Source: Clavelina lepadiformis
Lineage: Eukaryota; Chordata; Ascidiacea; Aplousobranchia; Clavelinidae
Direction of reading: 5' to 3'
NCBI RefSeq assembly: GCF_947623445.1
Contig: NC_135241.1
Location: 22,136,501-22,200,500, forward strand
DNA length: 64,000 bases
Below the pieces are notes generated by a model, which was given only the letters and a program-made list of their open reading frames with translations, did no database searches and was not told the origin of the DNA. Shown piece after piece: positions 32,856 to 45,655 of this stretch (position 1 is its first letter; every line of letters starts with the position of its first letter). Position numbers and translations under genes: made by a program.

Positions 32856-34691
32856 ATGGATCACGTAGCTGACAATGGCCATTCTACCGACGAACAAACG
32901 ATACCAAAGCGATCTTTTGAAACGTTTGAAAGTTTGCAGAATTTGAAATTTCCGAGAACAATTTGCAAAAATGAGTTTGAATACTGTCAGCCTCAAAGCA
33001 TTCCAGAGTTCGAGCAAATTCATCCCGCTTTTGACGTCATCATCGGCGAATTCACTCCAGAAAGTTTCAACAACGTTGAAAAACGCGTTTCTCCGCTCAG
33101 AGGGATTCGTCGCAAACTCGATGAAACCGACAGATCCGACAGCTCCGACCAAGATCTTAATCCCGAAGCAAACGGTGAAAAGTCACGCAACGGCCGCATC
33201 GGCTCCGACGGTTCAAGCATCATCATCCAGCTGTCATCCGTGTACGATCAACGATCGGGAAGAGATGATCGACTTCATGTGCCGGCTCTTCGTGACTAGG
33301 GAGCCGCTGATGAGATCGATCGGAGCAACACCGACGAATTCGAGGGTGTACGTCAAATACTGCATCGATGTAAGTATATTTGATGACGATGACGATGTTA
33401 CTGTTAGTATTCGAGTGTGTTGAAGTAATGTTATTGAATTTGTTATATTAATTAGTTTCATTAATGATGATTAAATACGGAAACTGCGTCAAATTTCTGA
33501 TCTGATTGCTTAATATTAGAAACCGTCTTAACTTAAGGGTCGTTTTAAATATTCCGATTTGATTTACTTTGTAGAGAAAATTAAATTTTCAATTTTAAGC
33601 TGGTTTTATTTTTTTTTTTAATTTGATAAACTTTTTAAAGATAAAAATAAAATTGAAATCGTTCGTTCGTAATACAAAATAAATTGTCAAGAGTTGACTA
33701 GAAGCCACAAAAATAAATTTTTTGTACAGCTTATACCTTTTAGTTTCAATCTAATATTGGCGAAAATAAAAAAGTAAGTTTTAATACAAATAAAATTGAC
33801 TAAATCAAGATCAGATAAAATAGTTCTGAATCAATGCCCTTTGAGTTTTATTTTGTAAAAGTTTTATTTTCGTAACGTGGCATTAAGACACATCATGTAT
33901 TGATTGATGGCGAGTACCACGACCGGATACAATCGACATTTTCGCAAAATATCGGCCCTTTCTCCCCATTGCCCAATCAAAACATTAAAATTTTAGTTCC
34001 ACAAATATCGGCCATTTTGTCATAATTTTAATCGTTTTTTGTTTCTTTATTCCAGGAAGCTCTTGTCCATAATGCATCGTTTCTGTCGCGCGACGACGAC
34101 ACCGGAAAAATCTGCGGAGTCAGACTGAACGCGATCGGACCGGCAAGCGGGCACGATTTGGACAGCGACTTTGGGCCAGAAATGAACATCGTACCCAAGG
34201 TGAGCAGACATTTGGCATCACACAAACACTAACTAACTACGTCGAAAAATTTACCACGTATGTTTCGGATCAAAATATCCGCTCGCTACCCGGTAACGAC
34301 GAGGAAATATTCACCAACCACGCTCTTACTTTTACAGTTCTTGCACTACATGGAGGAAGACATCCCGAAGTTGCTGGGGACCGACCGATTTATGCGACAC
34401 GTCGCCATCTGCGTCGAACCGTCGGTTGCACAATGCGGGATCGCCACAAGTTTGATGAAAAAGTCGCTGAAACTCGCGAAGACCGAGCGACTCCGGCACC
34501 TGACAGCGATGTGCAGCTGGAAGCTTCCCTTCCAACTTGCGACAAAAATGGGATTCGAGAACGTCCGGGAGGTTGCGTACGCAGACTACGCCGAGAGACA
34601 GCGGAAGAGCGGAGAAGTCTACGAACCTTTTGAGAAACTCGCTGTCTCGGAAGGTGCTGCGAGGATGATGGTGAAAAATCTGCCAGCTTAA
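32856..34691 (+). CDS. GNAT-family N-acetyltransferase (arylalkylamine NAT-like), frame change in exon 1
   Basis: Acetyl-CoA-dependent N-acetyltransferase of GNAT fold, closest in style to insect arylalkylamine/dopamine NATs. Exons 32856-33369, 34056-34199 and 34338-34691. The catalytic domain reads TINDREEMIDFMCRLFVTRE, then GKICGVRLNAIGP, the acetyl-CoA core VAICVEPSVAQCGIATSLM, CSWKLPFQLATKMGFENV and the end MVKNLPA. The upstream part from ATG 32856 (MDHVADNGHSTDEQ..., acidic and Ser-rich) runs in another frame up to SSIIIQLSSV. Adding one base near 33240-33243 joins the first beta strand (IIIQLSSV) to TINDREEM exactly as GNAT domains require, giving 336 residues. Possible explanations are a sequencing or assembly indel, a recent disabling mutation, or programmed +1 frameshifting. 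A start at 32971 in the catalytic frame (MSLNTVSLKAFQ...) would avoid the shift but would lose the beta strand. Confidence 0.75.
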
Positions 34692-36514
34692 TCGACCTTC
34701 TTCCAATCAGCGATGTAGAAGACGCCAACTAATCGAACCGCGCCGAAAACGTTTGTGACGTAAGCGGATGGCAAACGACAAATTTTTGATGGACATGTTC
34801 GTGCTCATTGTTTACGTCAGTAAGTTATTATGACGTAAACAACCTTATTCCGGCTGGACTTATTGCAGCTTTGGCGCGGCCGTGCGGTCACAGTGCACTA
34901 CTGCCTCAGAAATAAGTAAGTAGTACCACTGTGACGTAGTTTGGCGGTGTTTTGATTTTCGACAACGAAAGGTTTCCTCGTCAAACGCGTATAGCCTATA
35001 TTTATAAAGTGTTGCATTTTTTTCCATTCCTGTCTTTACCTCAATCCTCTTCTTATATACTTATTTATTATTTAATCATATTTGCGTTTTTACAAACCGA
35101 CCGTTTTAGTAACAACTGTCTGTAGACTCTGTAAACACATTATACGTGTTAAACGTGGCTTAGCAGGTGCAAAGCACAGCTGCTTGTTCCGAACTTTTAT
35201 ATTTACATGGTGCAGATGTTCCTCTAACACAAAAGTTTGTTTTGTTTCTAATTAACAGGTGGGAAGTGAATTGTGCTTGATTGGACGCGTGTAGGCAACA
35301 GAAATCATAAATACCGACCAGTTAATCGGAAGTGGGACTTGCATTGTTAACTTTTCTATTTTCAGATCTGCGCAAAAGCATCGGGTCGGAGCGGCTCGCA
35401 AAAGCTTATCTTTAAACGAAAGTTTGACATCAATCGCACAAGGGTTTAATTACACACACGTGTCCCGGGTAATTTGAAGTTCTTTTGCCAAAGTGACCTG
35501 ACAGCTTTGTTTACTGCTCGGGTGCTTTTGACCTTTTTCCGCCGATTAATCCGTTCCCTTTTCCGTCCACTTTAAAACAAAATGACTGGGTCTAACACAA
35601 ATACCGGCGACCCTTAATCAGTCAATGTTTGAGTCGATGCGATTTCTTGCTGTGTTTGGTCGATTATCATATTGATACGCGTGTATTTGACATTATGCAC
35701 CGCGTCTCTGTGGCAGTTTGACATTTTTGAAACATTGTTCCTTTCCAATTATGTATTTGAAGCCCACAAATTGCTTGTTACTTGAATATTATTTATTGTA
35801 TTTGTGTTCATCGTTGACGTTTTTCGTATTTTAGAGCTTTTCTGTTTTCGTGAAATCTTCATTTTGTGTAGCCTATTTATTATAAGTGAAACGTTATTGC
35901 AAGATAAATAAACAAAGAAATCTTATAAAATGTATTATTCTGATAAATTATTTCAGCACAAAACAAGTCAAGGAAATAGACTTTGAATACAAATAATAGA
36001 CATTAGACATCACAAATAACTTTCAAGATTCTCTCTTACTCAATGAAAATTTTAGTTGCACGTCTTTATTCGCTTTAAAAACACGTTAAAAATTTTTCTG
36101 TGGTGTTTTGCGTCATAGCAAGACCGATAAAGCCTGCTAGAGAACAATATAAAATATTAAGCGGAACAAATTCGCAGTCAGCAATTAGCACGGCCAAGCT
36201 GTTGCTACCGATACTTGAAAAAATATGAGGTATAACCAAGCCTATCAAAAACGTTTGACGCAAAAGATCATCATTTCCAAATATTCTTTAAAATTCGAGC
36301 CTCACTTCCGGGTGCATCCAAAAGTTTACTCATTCGTTGAAAGAAATAAAAAATATTGTAATTCAGAGAAATATTTTTTTGTTAAAGGGTGTGTTGGCTC
36401 GGCTTGACACTGGGTGTCACAATTAACTTTTCTCCTACGAAAAAAACAGGAGACGACATCCAATTTTAAGAAAAAAAAACGTAATTTTCTGTAACAGTAA
36501 TTAGGCGAGTAACA

Positions 36515-36570
36515 TGGAGATCTGCGGCTCGCCAAACGAGATTGTGCGGCCCGCGGTGCCGTTTGGAATT
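36515..36570. repeat. Decayed hAT-MITE fragment
   Basis: The words ATCTGCGGCTCGCC and GATTGTGCGGCCCG match, in order and spacing, the interior of the intact element at 50712-50887 (CCTGCGGCCCGCC and TTTGTGCGGCCCG). No terminal repeats remain, so it appears to be an old truncated copy. Confidence 0.45.
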
Positions 36571-36583
36571 ATAATTATTCTTC

Positions 36584-36636
36584 ATTGTGCTATAACTAAT
36601 ACAGTTAGCATCGTAATTTTCACTGTGCACAGTTCA
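36584..36636. repeat. Dispersed repeat, copy 2
   Basis: Matches 12068-12120 in sequence and order (ATTGTGCTATAACTA, CATCGTAA, GCACAGTT). It sits directly after the decayed MITE fragment, so both may belong to one composite repeat. Confidence 0.6.
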
Positions 36637-36968
36637 TAAAGGATACGATTAGACGGCACGTGATACTGCTAATTTATCATGGTCCGTAATAATCAAAGCG
36701 GCATATATGTAAATTTAATTTCAAGTCCTTTCAACCCAGCGAATATTTTACTTTTTATGTCACGTATTGCTTTTGGCTGTTGGTAATGTTAAAAAAGAAT
36801 TCGGAAATAGGAATTATTTTACGAAAGGAAATTCCCTCAAACGTTTCAAAGATTAGCTTTATGCAAAAGAGACTTTGTGAAAACAAAAAATGGATTTTGC
36901 AATCGGTTGGCTCATTATAATAGATAGGGATAGAGACTGCGCAAAACAAAAGGAATTGCAGCAATTCA

Positions 36969-37052
36969 GTCGCATACGTGACAGGATTTGAACAACCGAC
37001 CAAACACTGCAATGGATTACGCAGCTATAAGCGTTTGACCGGCTTACGAGAC
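36969..37052 (-). other. tRNA-like degenerate sequence (tRNA pseudogene or SINE head)
   Basis: Reading the minus strand, the two ends (GTCTCGTA and TATGCGAC) pair with mismatches like an acceptor stem. A T-loop-like TTCAAAT occurs about 20 bases from the 3' end. The length of 84 nt and the spare variable region suggest a Ser/Leu-type tRNA origin. The T stem does not pair well, so a functional tRNA is unlikely. Confidence 0.25.
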
Positions 37053-38729
37053 ACGATATTACCTTTCAATTTTATTATTACGTAGCAGGACGCGCGACAA
37101 AAGACGATCAACATACATCACGTGACTTCAGAGCAGACCAAAGTCACGTTTGAGATCCGACGAAATTTGATCCGATGATTTCGGTGTGACACCGACAGAA
37201 ATAAACCAGACAAACCAAAAATAAAACAATCATCTACAAAAATGACCACTACAATTTTTTTGTTCGTTTTATGCCAGTGATTGTATCGCAATGAACTTAA
37301 ATGGTAGGGTGATGCTTCCTCTCTTCAAAACAATTAAAAAAGAACAAAAGTTGCAAATAGAAGCCGTGGCTTGTGGAGCGACAGGAAAGCTCTTTTGTTG
37401 TTGATGTTTTTTTTTTGCATAACTACAGCAAACAAAAACGTATCACTGGGAATTTAAATTAACAGTTGTGTATTTTCAAAATGGAGAGCGTTCTTCTCTT
37501 TACGCTATAGCGCGTTCGCAAAACCGAGAAACGGTATTTGTATCAATAAAAAGAACAGAATGGTATCGCAACAACAAACAAACCTAACGCAGTGATTTCC
37601 CAGTTTAATAATTCCACAAAAACATTGCAAATATGCTGCATCACAAATAGTCTGTTTGCTGTTAAAATAGGAGGCAACGTACAGGTCATGTTCCAAGCTT
37701 GTGGAATCTCCACCCGTTGCAGTCCTCATTCTATAACAGAATTAATACAGCCACAAAAGATCTTGGTTGGAGTATGTTTATCACAATGCAGGACGATTGA
37801 TGCATTTGCGAAGTGACATTCTCAAATTTAACAAAATGGCGAGCGTTAAGGGTTTGGGAAAAGGTCGTTGTTATGCCCGTGTTTGAAGGAAGCCATTGGC
37901 CGTTATATTTAGACGATGTACACGAGCCGTGATGACGCAGAGACCCCGATATAGCTCTACAAACAAGCAATTCTAAAGTTTAATAGAAGCCCATTGTTTG
38001 GATCCAGATGAAAGCAAAATAATCCCGGACTTATAATCTTGACAGGAATCGTACGGTGCTGCCTTTTCCCAGCGGAAGTATTTTAGCCTGTTTTGGCTGA
38101 GGTCGATGAGCGCTGCATTTGCAGCTGATCGTCCAATAAAAAGGCAGTTCAAAGCGCTTCAAACAATTGCTAATCGTTTGATGACCATGTAATCGTCACC
38201 AAAGCGCACGCTACAGACGTATAGTACTAAATCGGTCCGGAACGAAAATAAACACAAAATTACTTCATACGCAGGCTTTGCTCAGTAAATCACGCTTTGC
38301 CAGGCTTTGAAAAGTAAATACTTCTTCGTGTGCACGTAGTCAATAGCAAAGCGGGGACGGGTAACCAACCGTCACAAAGAGTTCGGTAAACTTAGCGTTG
38401 CCCCATTTGTCACTGCGTTCAATTTGCCGATCTGTTGTAGCAAAAAAACCTAGACAGTAAACGTGATCTTAGTCTCGCGGAACGGTCTTAGTGTCTTGAG
38501 GAGGAACGGTTAACTCCAAACGACTTACAAAAATGGGGGCGGATTTGCTTCGCTATTGGATGAAGTCGACAAATGAATCACGTGATCGGATTCGATGCCA
38601 TCGCTTGTAACAAAACACTTCACAAACTATGACGTCAGAGGTAATGTCAAGAGAGGTCAGCGCCGAAAGTGACGCATTTGCTGATTGGTTTTGACTTCAC
38701 ATAGTCGCTTAATTAGCGATAATTCAAGA

Positions 38730-41679
38730 TCAGTTATGACGTTTGTAGACGCGCACCGTGAAGTGCGGCGGCCGAAGCAGAATTCCGCTGCCACCGCGAA
38801 GCTCTTTATCGTGACCACAAAAATCCAGGCAGAGCCGGAAGCGCGAAAAGATACAAGCAAGAGCAAGAAGGAATTCCATTCTGGCAAGATGAGACCCAAT
38901 ACACGCTCTCCTTCCTATTGAAAAGGGAATTACCCGTTCGGAAGAAACAAAACACCCGTTTTCGTCCAAATGACGACCAGGACGGAAGATACCCGGGTCA
39001 GGGGACCAGTAATCGGGGTCATGGTGCACCGCCCAAATATTGGGAATGCAAGCGACCCCCTTCGGGATGTGATAACCCATTATCTTCACTGCGTTGGTTG
39101 TACAGCGGGGCACGCCAGATGGCGCAGCCGGACGAAACCTCAGCACTTCTTGCATCACGGCGTGAGAAAAGGGCGCCACCTTGTGGTCCTGCAAATCAGT
39201 GCAGGCGCTGAGGGCGAGTTGTTAAATAAAGGAGCAAAGGGTCACACAACAGGGTTTAATCAAATAAACAACAGAGCCAATAAGGCGCACGTTAGCGACC
39301 GTTTTGTAACAGATGTTGCAATGAACTACATTTATGTTTGTAACGAGTAAAATATAAATTGAAACGCCCACTATAGTATGATTATCCGTGTCTTAGCTCT
39401 ATCGGTTATTCTTTGAAAATTAATGAACATTCGGGTGTTTTAATTTTTACGCCAATAAGACGCAGTTTCGTATATTGGGTCATGCAATTTTGCTACAGTG
39501 TCCTACCGTGATCATTTCTAGCTGAACAGTGGAAATCTCGTTCAAGAACCTCTGAAGAACATTTGGATGCTTCAGAAGAAGCAAAATTCCCCATAAGATT
39601 GTGTGAGCTGTGGTGTCTGTACCGGCAGATATGACGTCTGCTGCGGTTTGTATTAACTGGTCCTCAGTAAATCTGAGACATAACAAATTAAAAACAATAA
39701 ACGGTTGTTTTGACTTTTTCCTTTTTCTTGAAATTGAGAATCATTGATTTTTGGTTGGGGCCAAAAATAAACTAATAAAGTTTTACCGACCACATTAAAA
39801 GCGTAACTGCTGCATAAAGGCACACATAAGCCTAGTCAACAAAATGCTTACACTTGTCCAATCGTTTGGTAGCAACAAGTAAAAACATTCCCTAAAGTGG
39901 GTAGAAATGGTTTTAATTTTCAGTCACGATGAAATCCAGTATGCACATAACTTATACACAACAGCCTAGCGCACGAAAACTTTGGTGAAACTTAAAAACC
40001 TTAATTTTTCGATTCACCCGTTATTATCTTTTTCTTTTTGACTCGTTTCCTTGTTTATGACGTCAATAAAACTGTCCACAAAATCGCGCGGTTCGTCGTG
40101 CATCGCACGCGAAGTTTGATGCTCGTGAACAATCTCTCGAATCTGGAAGGCTCGTTGTTGGAACCTTTTCACACTTTTCTCGATTTTCCCTTTAAGAAAT
40201 GGTAGACGTAGTACTTCGTCGAAAAACAGCATTGCAAACAAAATTTTTTCTTGCCTGATCACGAAAAGGAAAGTGTTAACTGTATAGGCCTACTAACCTA
40301 TTTCAATAGCCCAGCGTAGATAACTAATATATCGTAAATTCTAAGTTTAAACCTCTACCACTACATTGGTAGATCGCTGTTAGCGAATAGTGAGGACATG
40401 AGACGTGCCCTATCTACACTATGTGTCGCCGACCCTGCACACAGTTACGGCAAAACGTGGCGTACAGTTGCACTGTTTGTTGTAGAAACTTGAAATTTGG
40501 TGACTATTCCCAAAAATGTTCAGCTATCTGTCCATGTTTGTTTTATAAAGTTTGATTCTTGTAATTTTTGAGGTATTGTCATATTTTTGCTCTCTGCTTC
40601 CACCGTGAGCGCATTGAAGCGTATCGTTTTCGTTTAATCGTTCACGCACAATTAACTCGATTAACTGTTTTCTTGTTTTCTCTTCTCGCGGTCAGCTGGT
40701 TTTCCAGCAATTAAGCACAGCGGGAGCGCGGCGAACAAAGAAAAACTTCTAGAAATATATCACTTGTAAGTTACAAATACTTACTATAATTTACAAAAAA
40801 TGCACTTTTTTTAGTTTTACAACCATGCTGTATACAGGGAGCCAAATGTTTTTGCTACTAACCTGTAAAAATCCGATCAGTTTGCGACGTATAGTTTTCG
40901 AGTAATTAACGATTGAAAACTTGTGTGCGGTATCGGCCACACATAGTTAAACTAGTAAAGTCGCTCACCCGGTGTAGGTAGGGTTAAGTGTTACCCTATT
41001 AGCTACCAGTGGACACTGGAAAAAACAGCTAATACGTTCGCGCTTACCTGAGCGTACGATTGCGAATGTCGGAGACGATTTGCTGCAAAATCGGGTTGTC
41101 GTCTTCAAACCTTTTCCCAAACAGTAATCTGCTGACGACGTTGCACGACATAACTCCCACTAGTAAATTTAAATCTATCCCGCCAAAATTCTTTCTCGCG
41201 GCTGTTGCCTCTATGGCGTCACATAGAAATCCAGCCTCATCGATAATATGATGTTTCATGTTCTGTTTTCCCATGCCGAAATCTTTCAGTGTGCGAAGAG
41301 CAAACCGGCGTTGACATCTCAGCTTGCGACCGTCGTTAGCGGACAATAAACCGTTATCTCCATCTTTAAGTTTTTCAGTAAGTTTGCTTTTCACACGACC
41401 GGAAAAGTCATGAGAGTGGCCATTAAACGCTTCATGGATAACTTTGAAACTATTTAAGACCAAAACTCGTTTCATACCTATTCGAACATAAAAAACGTCG
41501 CCAAATTTCTTGCCCCACTCTGTGAACGTCCTTTCCCGGTGATCACCCCAAAAGGGTATGCAGCCGAGAAGCGGCAGGCCATCCAGGCCGGGTGGAAAGC
41601 ATTTTGGCTTGAAGTAGAACCACTTCCACATTCCATAAACTACAAGACCCAGACCAACAAGAGCCACATAAGTAAGCAT
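38730..41679 (-). CDS. Cytochrome P450, CYP2-like (microsomal)
   Basis: ER-anchored haem monooxygenase of the CYP2 clan. Four exons: 41048-41679, 40018-40254, 39507-39672 and 38730-39188; 1494 nt, 497 residues, phases all agreeing and length typical of the family. The N-terminal anchor MLTYVALVGLGLVVYGMWKW is followed by the Pro hinge FPPGLDGLPLLG. The I-helix reads AGTDTTAHT. The K-helix ExxR is at EVLR (E359), with the FRPGRHLDENG region after it and the haem loop PFSIGRRACIG with Cys441. In the C-helix, GRKLRCQRRFALRTL has Leu where CYP2 enzymes usually have the Trp of WxxxR. I chose ATG 41679 because it starts directly at the anchor in an ACCATG context; an in-frame ATG at 41727 is also possible. 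The substrate cannot be told from sequence. Confidence 0.95.
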
Positions 41680-43097
41680 GGTTTCCAAAGACCAGCTACA
41701 AACAATAAAGCAAAACCTGGAGTGCATAAAAACTTAGTAAACCAAAGAAACAATAAGAGCAGAACTGCACCAGCAAGTCTGCAACTACCCTGCCTACGAG
41801 CCACAGCAAACTTCTAAGTACAGTACACTCAAACAATGAGACAAACGAAGCAGTCTCGTGACTGGTAAGCGGTCGTTATTGCTTACGGCATAGAAACGTG
41901 TTCACGTGCTCGCCAAAGCAGGTCAACAGGTCGACACCGTTAAAACCTCAGATAAACAGCATTGAAGGCATATCTTTGATTAGACGAGGATTTCGAAAGG
42001 AGGCCTAGTTGTAGCATTAGCCAGTGAATACGATAAGCGACCTGTCGAATTCAAGACTTCAATAAAAATAAATGTCTTCCGGCTTTGTCCCCTCAAAAGC
42101 AACACGAGCAATACCCGATCAAACGAGAGATTTATATGTCAAAGGGTAGGCGTGAAAATAGCAACATGCTATATCGGTTTTGAAGTGTTTTTATACAAAG
42201 GCTAATCATTACAAACACTATATAACGTCCCACCGATCGCAGAATATACTTGATGCAACACGGAATGAGCCTGATGATCAACTTCCTTCATAACAGAGGC
42301 AAATGATGTAGGAATATGAAGTTACCTCACGTCACTTTGGGTGATGTTTTCTGTTTGTTGCTCGTGTTTGGTTTTGCGTTGAGTAACAGTTTCTGTGATC
42401 CTTAGGTCATTAATTGCTCGTGAAAAACCCACCAGCGGTTTAATAATGTCTAGTTTTCAACGTTAAAGTTCTCTTTTTTAGAGCTGTAAACGGCAACGCG
42501 AGCTCATAATAACAACAACTAATGATGAAAAACATTTTAGTAGATTTAACTGGTTTGCAGTCAATGTCTCCAGAATCGGACCGTAAACGATTCAACGAAA
42601 AACTCAGAAAGGATATAGTATTAGCACAAAACCCTCGTCATACATCTGATACGTTCTATTGTTCTCACTCTTAGATTTACAGGCACATCTTTTATTTAAA
42701 AACAGTTTGGTTAAGTTTCGTTGACACAGCTCATCTCGGGAGCTCCAATGTAAAACTGACCGTGTAACTACCCAGTACCCACACAGGTCGAAAATGACAG
42801 ACGTGCTTAATCAATCAGGAAAAGGCGTAATCGGCCGCAAGGGAAAACTCACAGAGCACAAACAAGTGTAACACTCTCCCCCCTCCCACAAAAACTGTAG
42901 ACACTCAATAAATGTTACCCAGAAAAATAACGAATGTCCTGTAAAAAAAAAACGAATTGTAAACACTACTTACATGTGAAGTGAATCCTCATTTGCTGAA
43001 AGCAATTTTATAAGGTGCACTATGAACTATGAAGAGCTGGAGAAACATTGCTTGATATGAAGTTGTGATGATTTTATAAAATTGCTTGCAAATCGAA
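41680..43097. other. P450 upstream intergenic region
   Basis: Presumably contains the P450 promoter. No exon, tRNA or repeat is recognised. Confidence 0.45.
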
Positions 43098-45655
43098 TGC
43101 CGCATAGAATACTTGTTTACGGAAATCGGCAAAGCAAAGCATTGCATTACGTAATCGATTCCTCTCTGCTTATCGTATTAAGTCGTGACAAAAATGTCGT
43201 GCATGCCTGCTTTGCGTGTGTTGTTATTCATAGTTGTTCAATGCGTTACAGTCTACGAAGTTAACCCTAGAAAGTGGTCGACTTTATTATGTAGCTGTCA
43301 CAATGTCTTATTTAATGTAATCGTTTAAACAAGAAACAATATAACCAGTTTATACAGTTGTCATGGTATACAATTGATTCCAAGATTAAGAGAAGCGAAA
43401 CAACGACCTGAGACTCATTTATCATCGAGGACATTAAGCAATTCTACAGACAAACATTGTAATTGAAGTGATCGTCCTTACAGGCTAAGGAACGATAAAC
43501 AATCATTTCATTACAAAGTATATATGAAAACTAGTAAAAGAATAATGCAAAAATGACATACGATCACCAAACAGACACGCAAACAAGAATATAAATCGTC
43601 AGTGACTCAATAAAACCGTACAATCTTAGTATAAATAAACACGCATAAAACACGAAAACAAAATAAACGCAACAATATAAATTGGCAATTAATAACTATA
43701 TTTGTACATATACGTCCGTGAGTGAAGTGCAAAGACGCGCTTTTTATCGTACTCTACCTTTCAACATCTGGGTAAAAACAAGGTATACGTTTAATGCGTT
43801 GTGGACGGTTTGGAGGATGTAAAGCACCTTCGCTTACGAAATTATTATTCTGCACTGGGCTCTGACGAATACTTTCCGACACTATGTACACCCCCTGCCG
43901 CAGCTGGTAAGTGGAAGTGAGTGCCGGTTCCGGACTGCAGCTCTCACGAAACGGATGACGGTTTTTTGTTGAATTCGTTGATGGAGAAATTTTCCTCTCG
44001 TTCTCACTCTCACCTTCCGAAATAGGATAGCCCATGAATCTGTCAAAATTGCCATAACTCTTTTTTAGTCGATTGAAGTGTGCAGCACAGGTTTTACTTT
44101 CGCAATTTTTTGTCAAACAATTTACAGGGGGAATAACTTTAACAACGTAAGGGCTTTTATAAGGCAAGTGAAACTTTCTTCTTTCATCTTTTCGAAGAGC
44201 CTCGTCTCGCAACAGGACTGCATCACCTTCTTTATATTGATCGTCAGACGCCTTTTTGTCGTAACGCTTCTTCATTTGAAACCTACGTTGTTCCAACCTT
44301 GATTGAATTGTTTGGTTAACTAATTTCATTCGGTCTTGAAGATGAAGGATGTGTTCACATTTTGGGGTGAAAATTGGAGATTTACTTACAAGATCTTCGG
44401 GCAGCCTAAGCTTCCTTCCAGTGAGCAAGTAATGAGGAGAAACTCCAGTTTCCTCGTGAACACTTGAATTGCAAGAAGCGCTGACCGAGGAGAGTGCATC
44501 ATTTCAAGAGGTTGAATCAACCTGAAAATAATTTCTTAAAATGGCAATTATGGTCTGATTGTTTCTATCTACAGCACCGTTTCTCATTGCGTGATACGGG
44601 CTGGTTCTTGTCTTTTTGCAGCCCATTAAGCGTGAGAGCTCCTGAAAAAGAATATTTTCATAATTGCAGCCCTGGTCGTAGAGAATTGTTTTTGAGACAC
44701 CATCTGTCGTCCAAACGGTGGTAAAGCAAATAAGCAGTATCTTTGGCATTTTGGAATTTCATTGGCCAACACTGCATGTAGCCTATTTCGTGTAGGTGTC
44801 ACATACGACAAGAATGTAACGATTGCCGTTTCGCGTAGACCACTTAATACGTCGATTTCAACTTTCTGCATATAGGGGTGTTCTCCTCTGATGGAACTAA
44901 TGCGGCACGAGAATTTCGCCTTGATACTTTTCTTAAATCGCACAAGCAACACTCTTTGCAGTATGTTTCTATGTCATCATGGCAAAATGTCCAGGAAAAA
45001 CGCTCCTTTAGCCTGACAAACGTTCTTTTGACGCCCATGTGTTCACCTCCGTGAATGAAATCGTGAACAGACTTCAACGCAACATTCTTTGTTGTTGAGG
45101 GCGCCAGTAATTGAACATAACTTCTTTCATAGAATTCTCGATTCTACGATATAGCATACCATTATGTAGAAAAAGTTAACCAAAAATATTCCAATAGTGA
45201 CGCGCAGCTTTGCTGTCGTTTTCGACTTTTTTGAATGATGGTCGACGTTCCTGGCTCATCCACTGAAACAGGCTTTGCAACACAAGATTTTTTTGCAGCG
45301 TCTTAATAGTGTTTTCGATTGATCATCCAGATGCTTTTGACAAAATCCATCAAACACACCTGGTATTTTTGGCGGCATTTGTACTTTCATAGCTGCTGTC
45401 AGTTTGAAACGGAAACAAGGGATCTAATTACTCTGCCCTTATAGTATCATCGGAACAAGGTCGACGGTTAATCGAGTCGGCATTCGTGTGTTTGCTTCCT
45501 GCGCAGTGAACTAATTTAAATTTAAAATTGCACAAGAAATTGAACAAGCGAGCGTATTGTCCATATGTGTCTCTCGATTCCCACAGCCAACGAAGAGATG
45601 CGTGATCTGTTCTAAGCAGGAATTTTTCGGTTAAATAGCATCGAAAATCTTTCAC
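43098..45655 (-). mobile_element. Ty3/Gypsy LTR retroelement fossil (3' pol part plus probable 3' LTR)
   Basis: Several minus-strand stretches match Gypsy pol in order from right to left: RNase H-like sequence (about 45428-45655), integrase zinc-finger and core parts (about 44504-45077) and the integrase C-terminal region (43754-44428). A probable LTR lies at 43098-43515 with TG...CA borders and is related to the solo copy at 19751-20338. Gag, protease, most of reverse transcriptase and the other LTR are not seen. The copy is truncated and broken in several places, an old dead insertion. Confidence 0.8.

Larger units (their letters stand above)
34692..38729. other. Gene-poor intergenic region, about 4 kb
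   Basis: No coding exon is supported. It contains a dispersed repeat copy (36584-36636), a decayed segment like the 50.7-kb hAT MITE (about 36515-36570) and a tRNA-like sequence (36969-37052). The last kilobase is the 3' flank of the P450 gene. Confidence 0.45.

Noticed and set aside
32971-33243. Alternative GNAT N-terminus starting at ATG 32971 in the catalytic frame
   Set aside because: The residues before TINDREEM do not form the expected first beta strand, while the other frame does, and codon choice favours the other frame.
36969-37052. Functional tRNA gene
   Set aside because: The T stem does not pair and the acceptor stem has mismatches; kept only as a low-confidence tRNA-like relic.
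38685-39350. Plus-strand open frames opposite the last P450 exon
   Set aside because: Antisense shadows of the P450 coding sequence.
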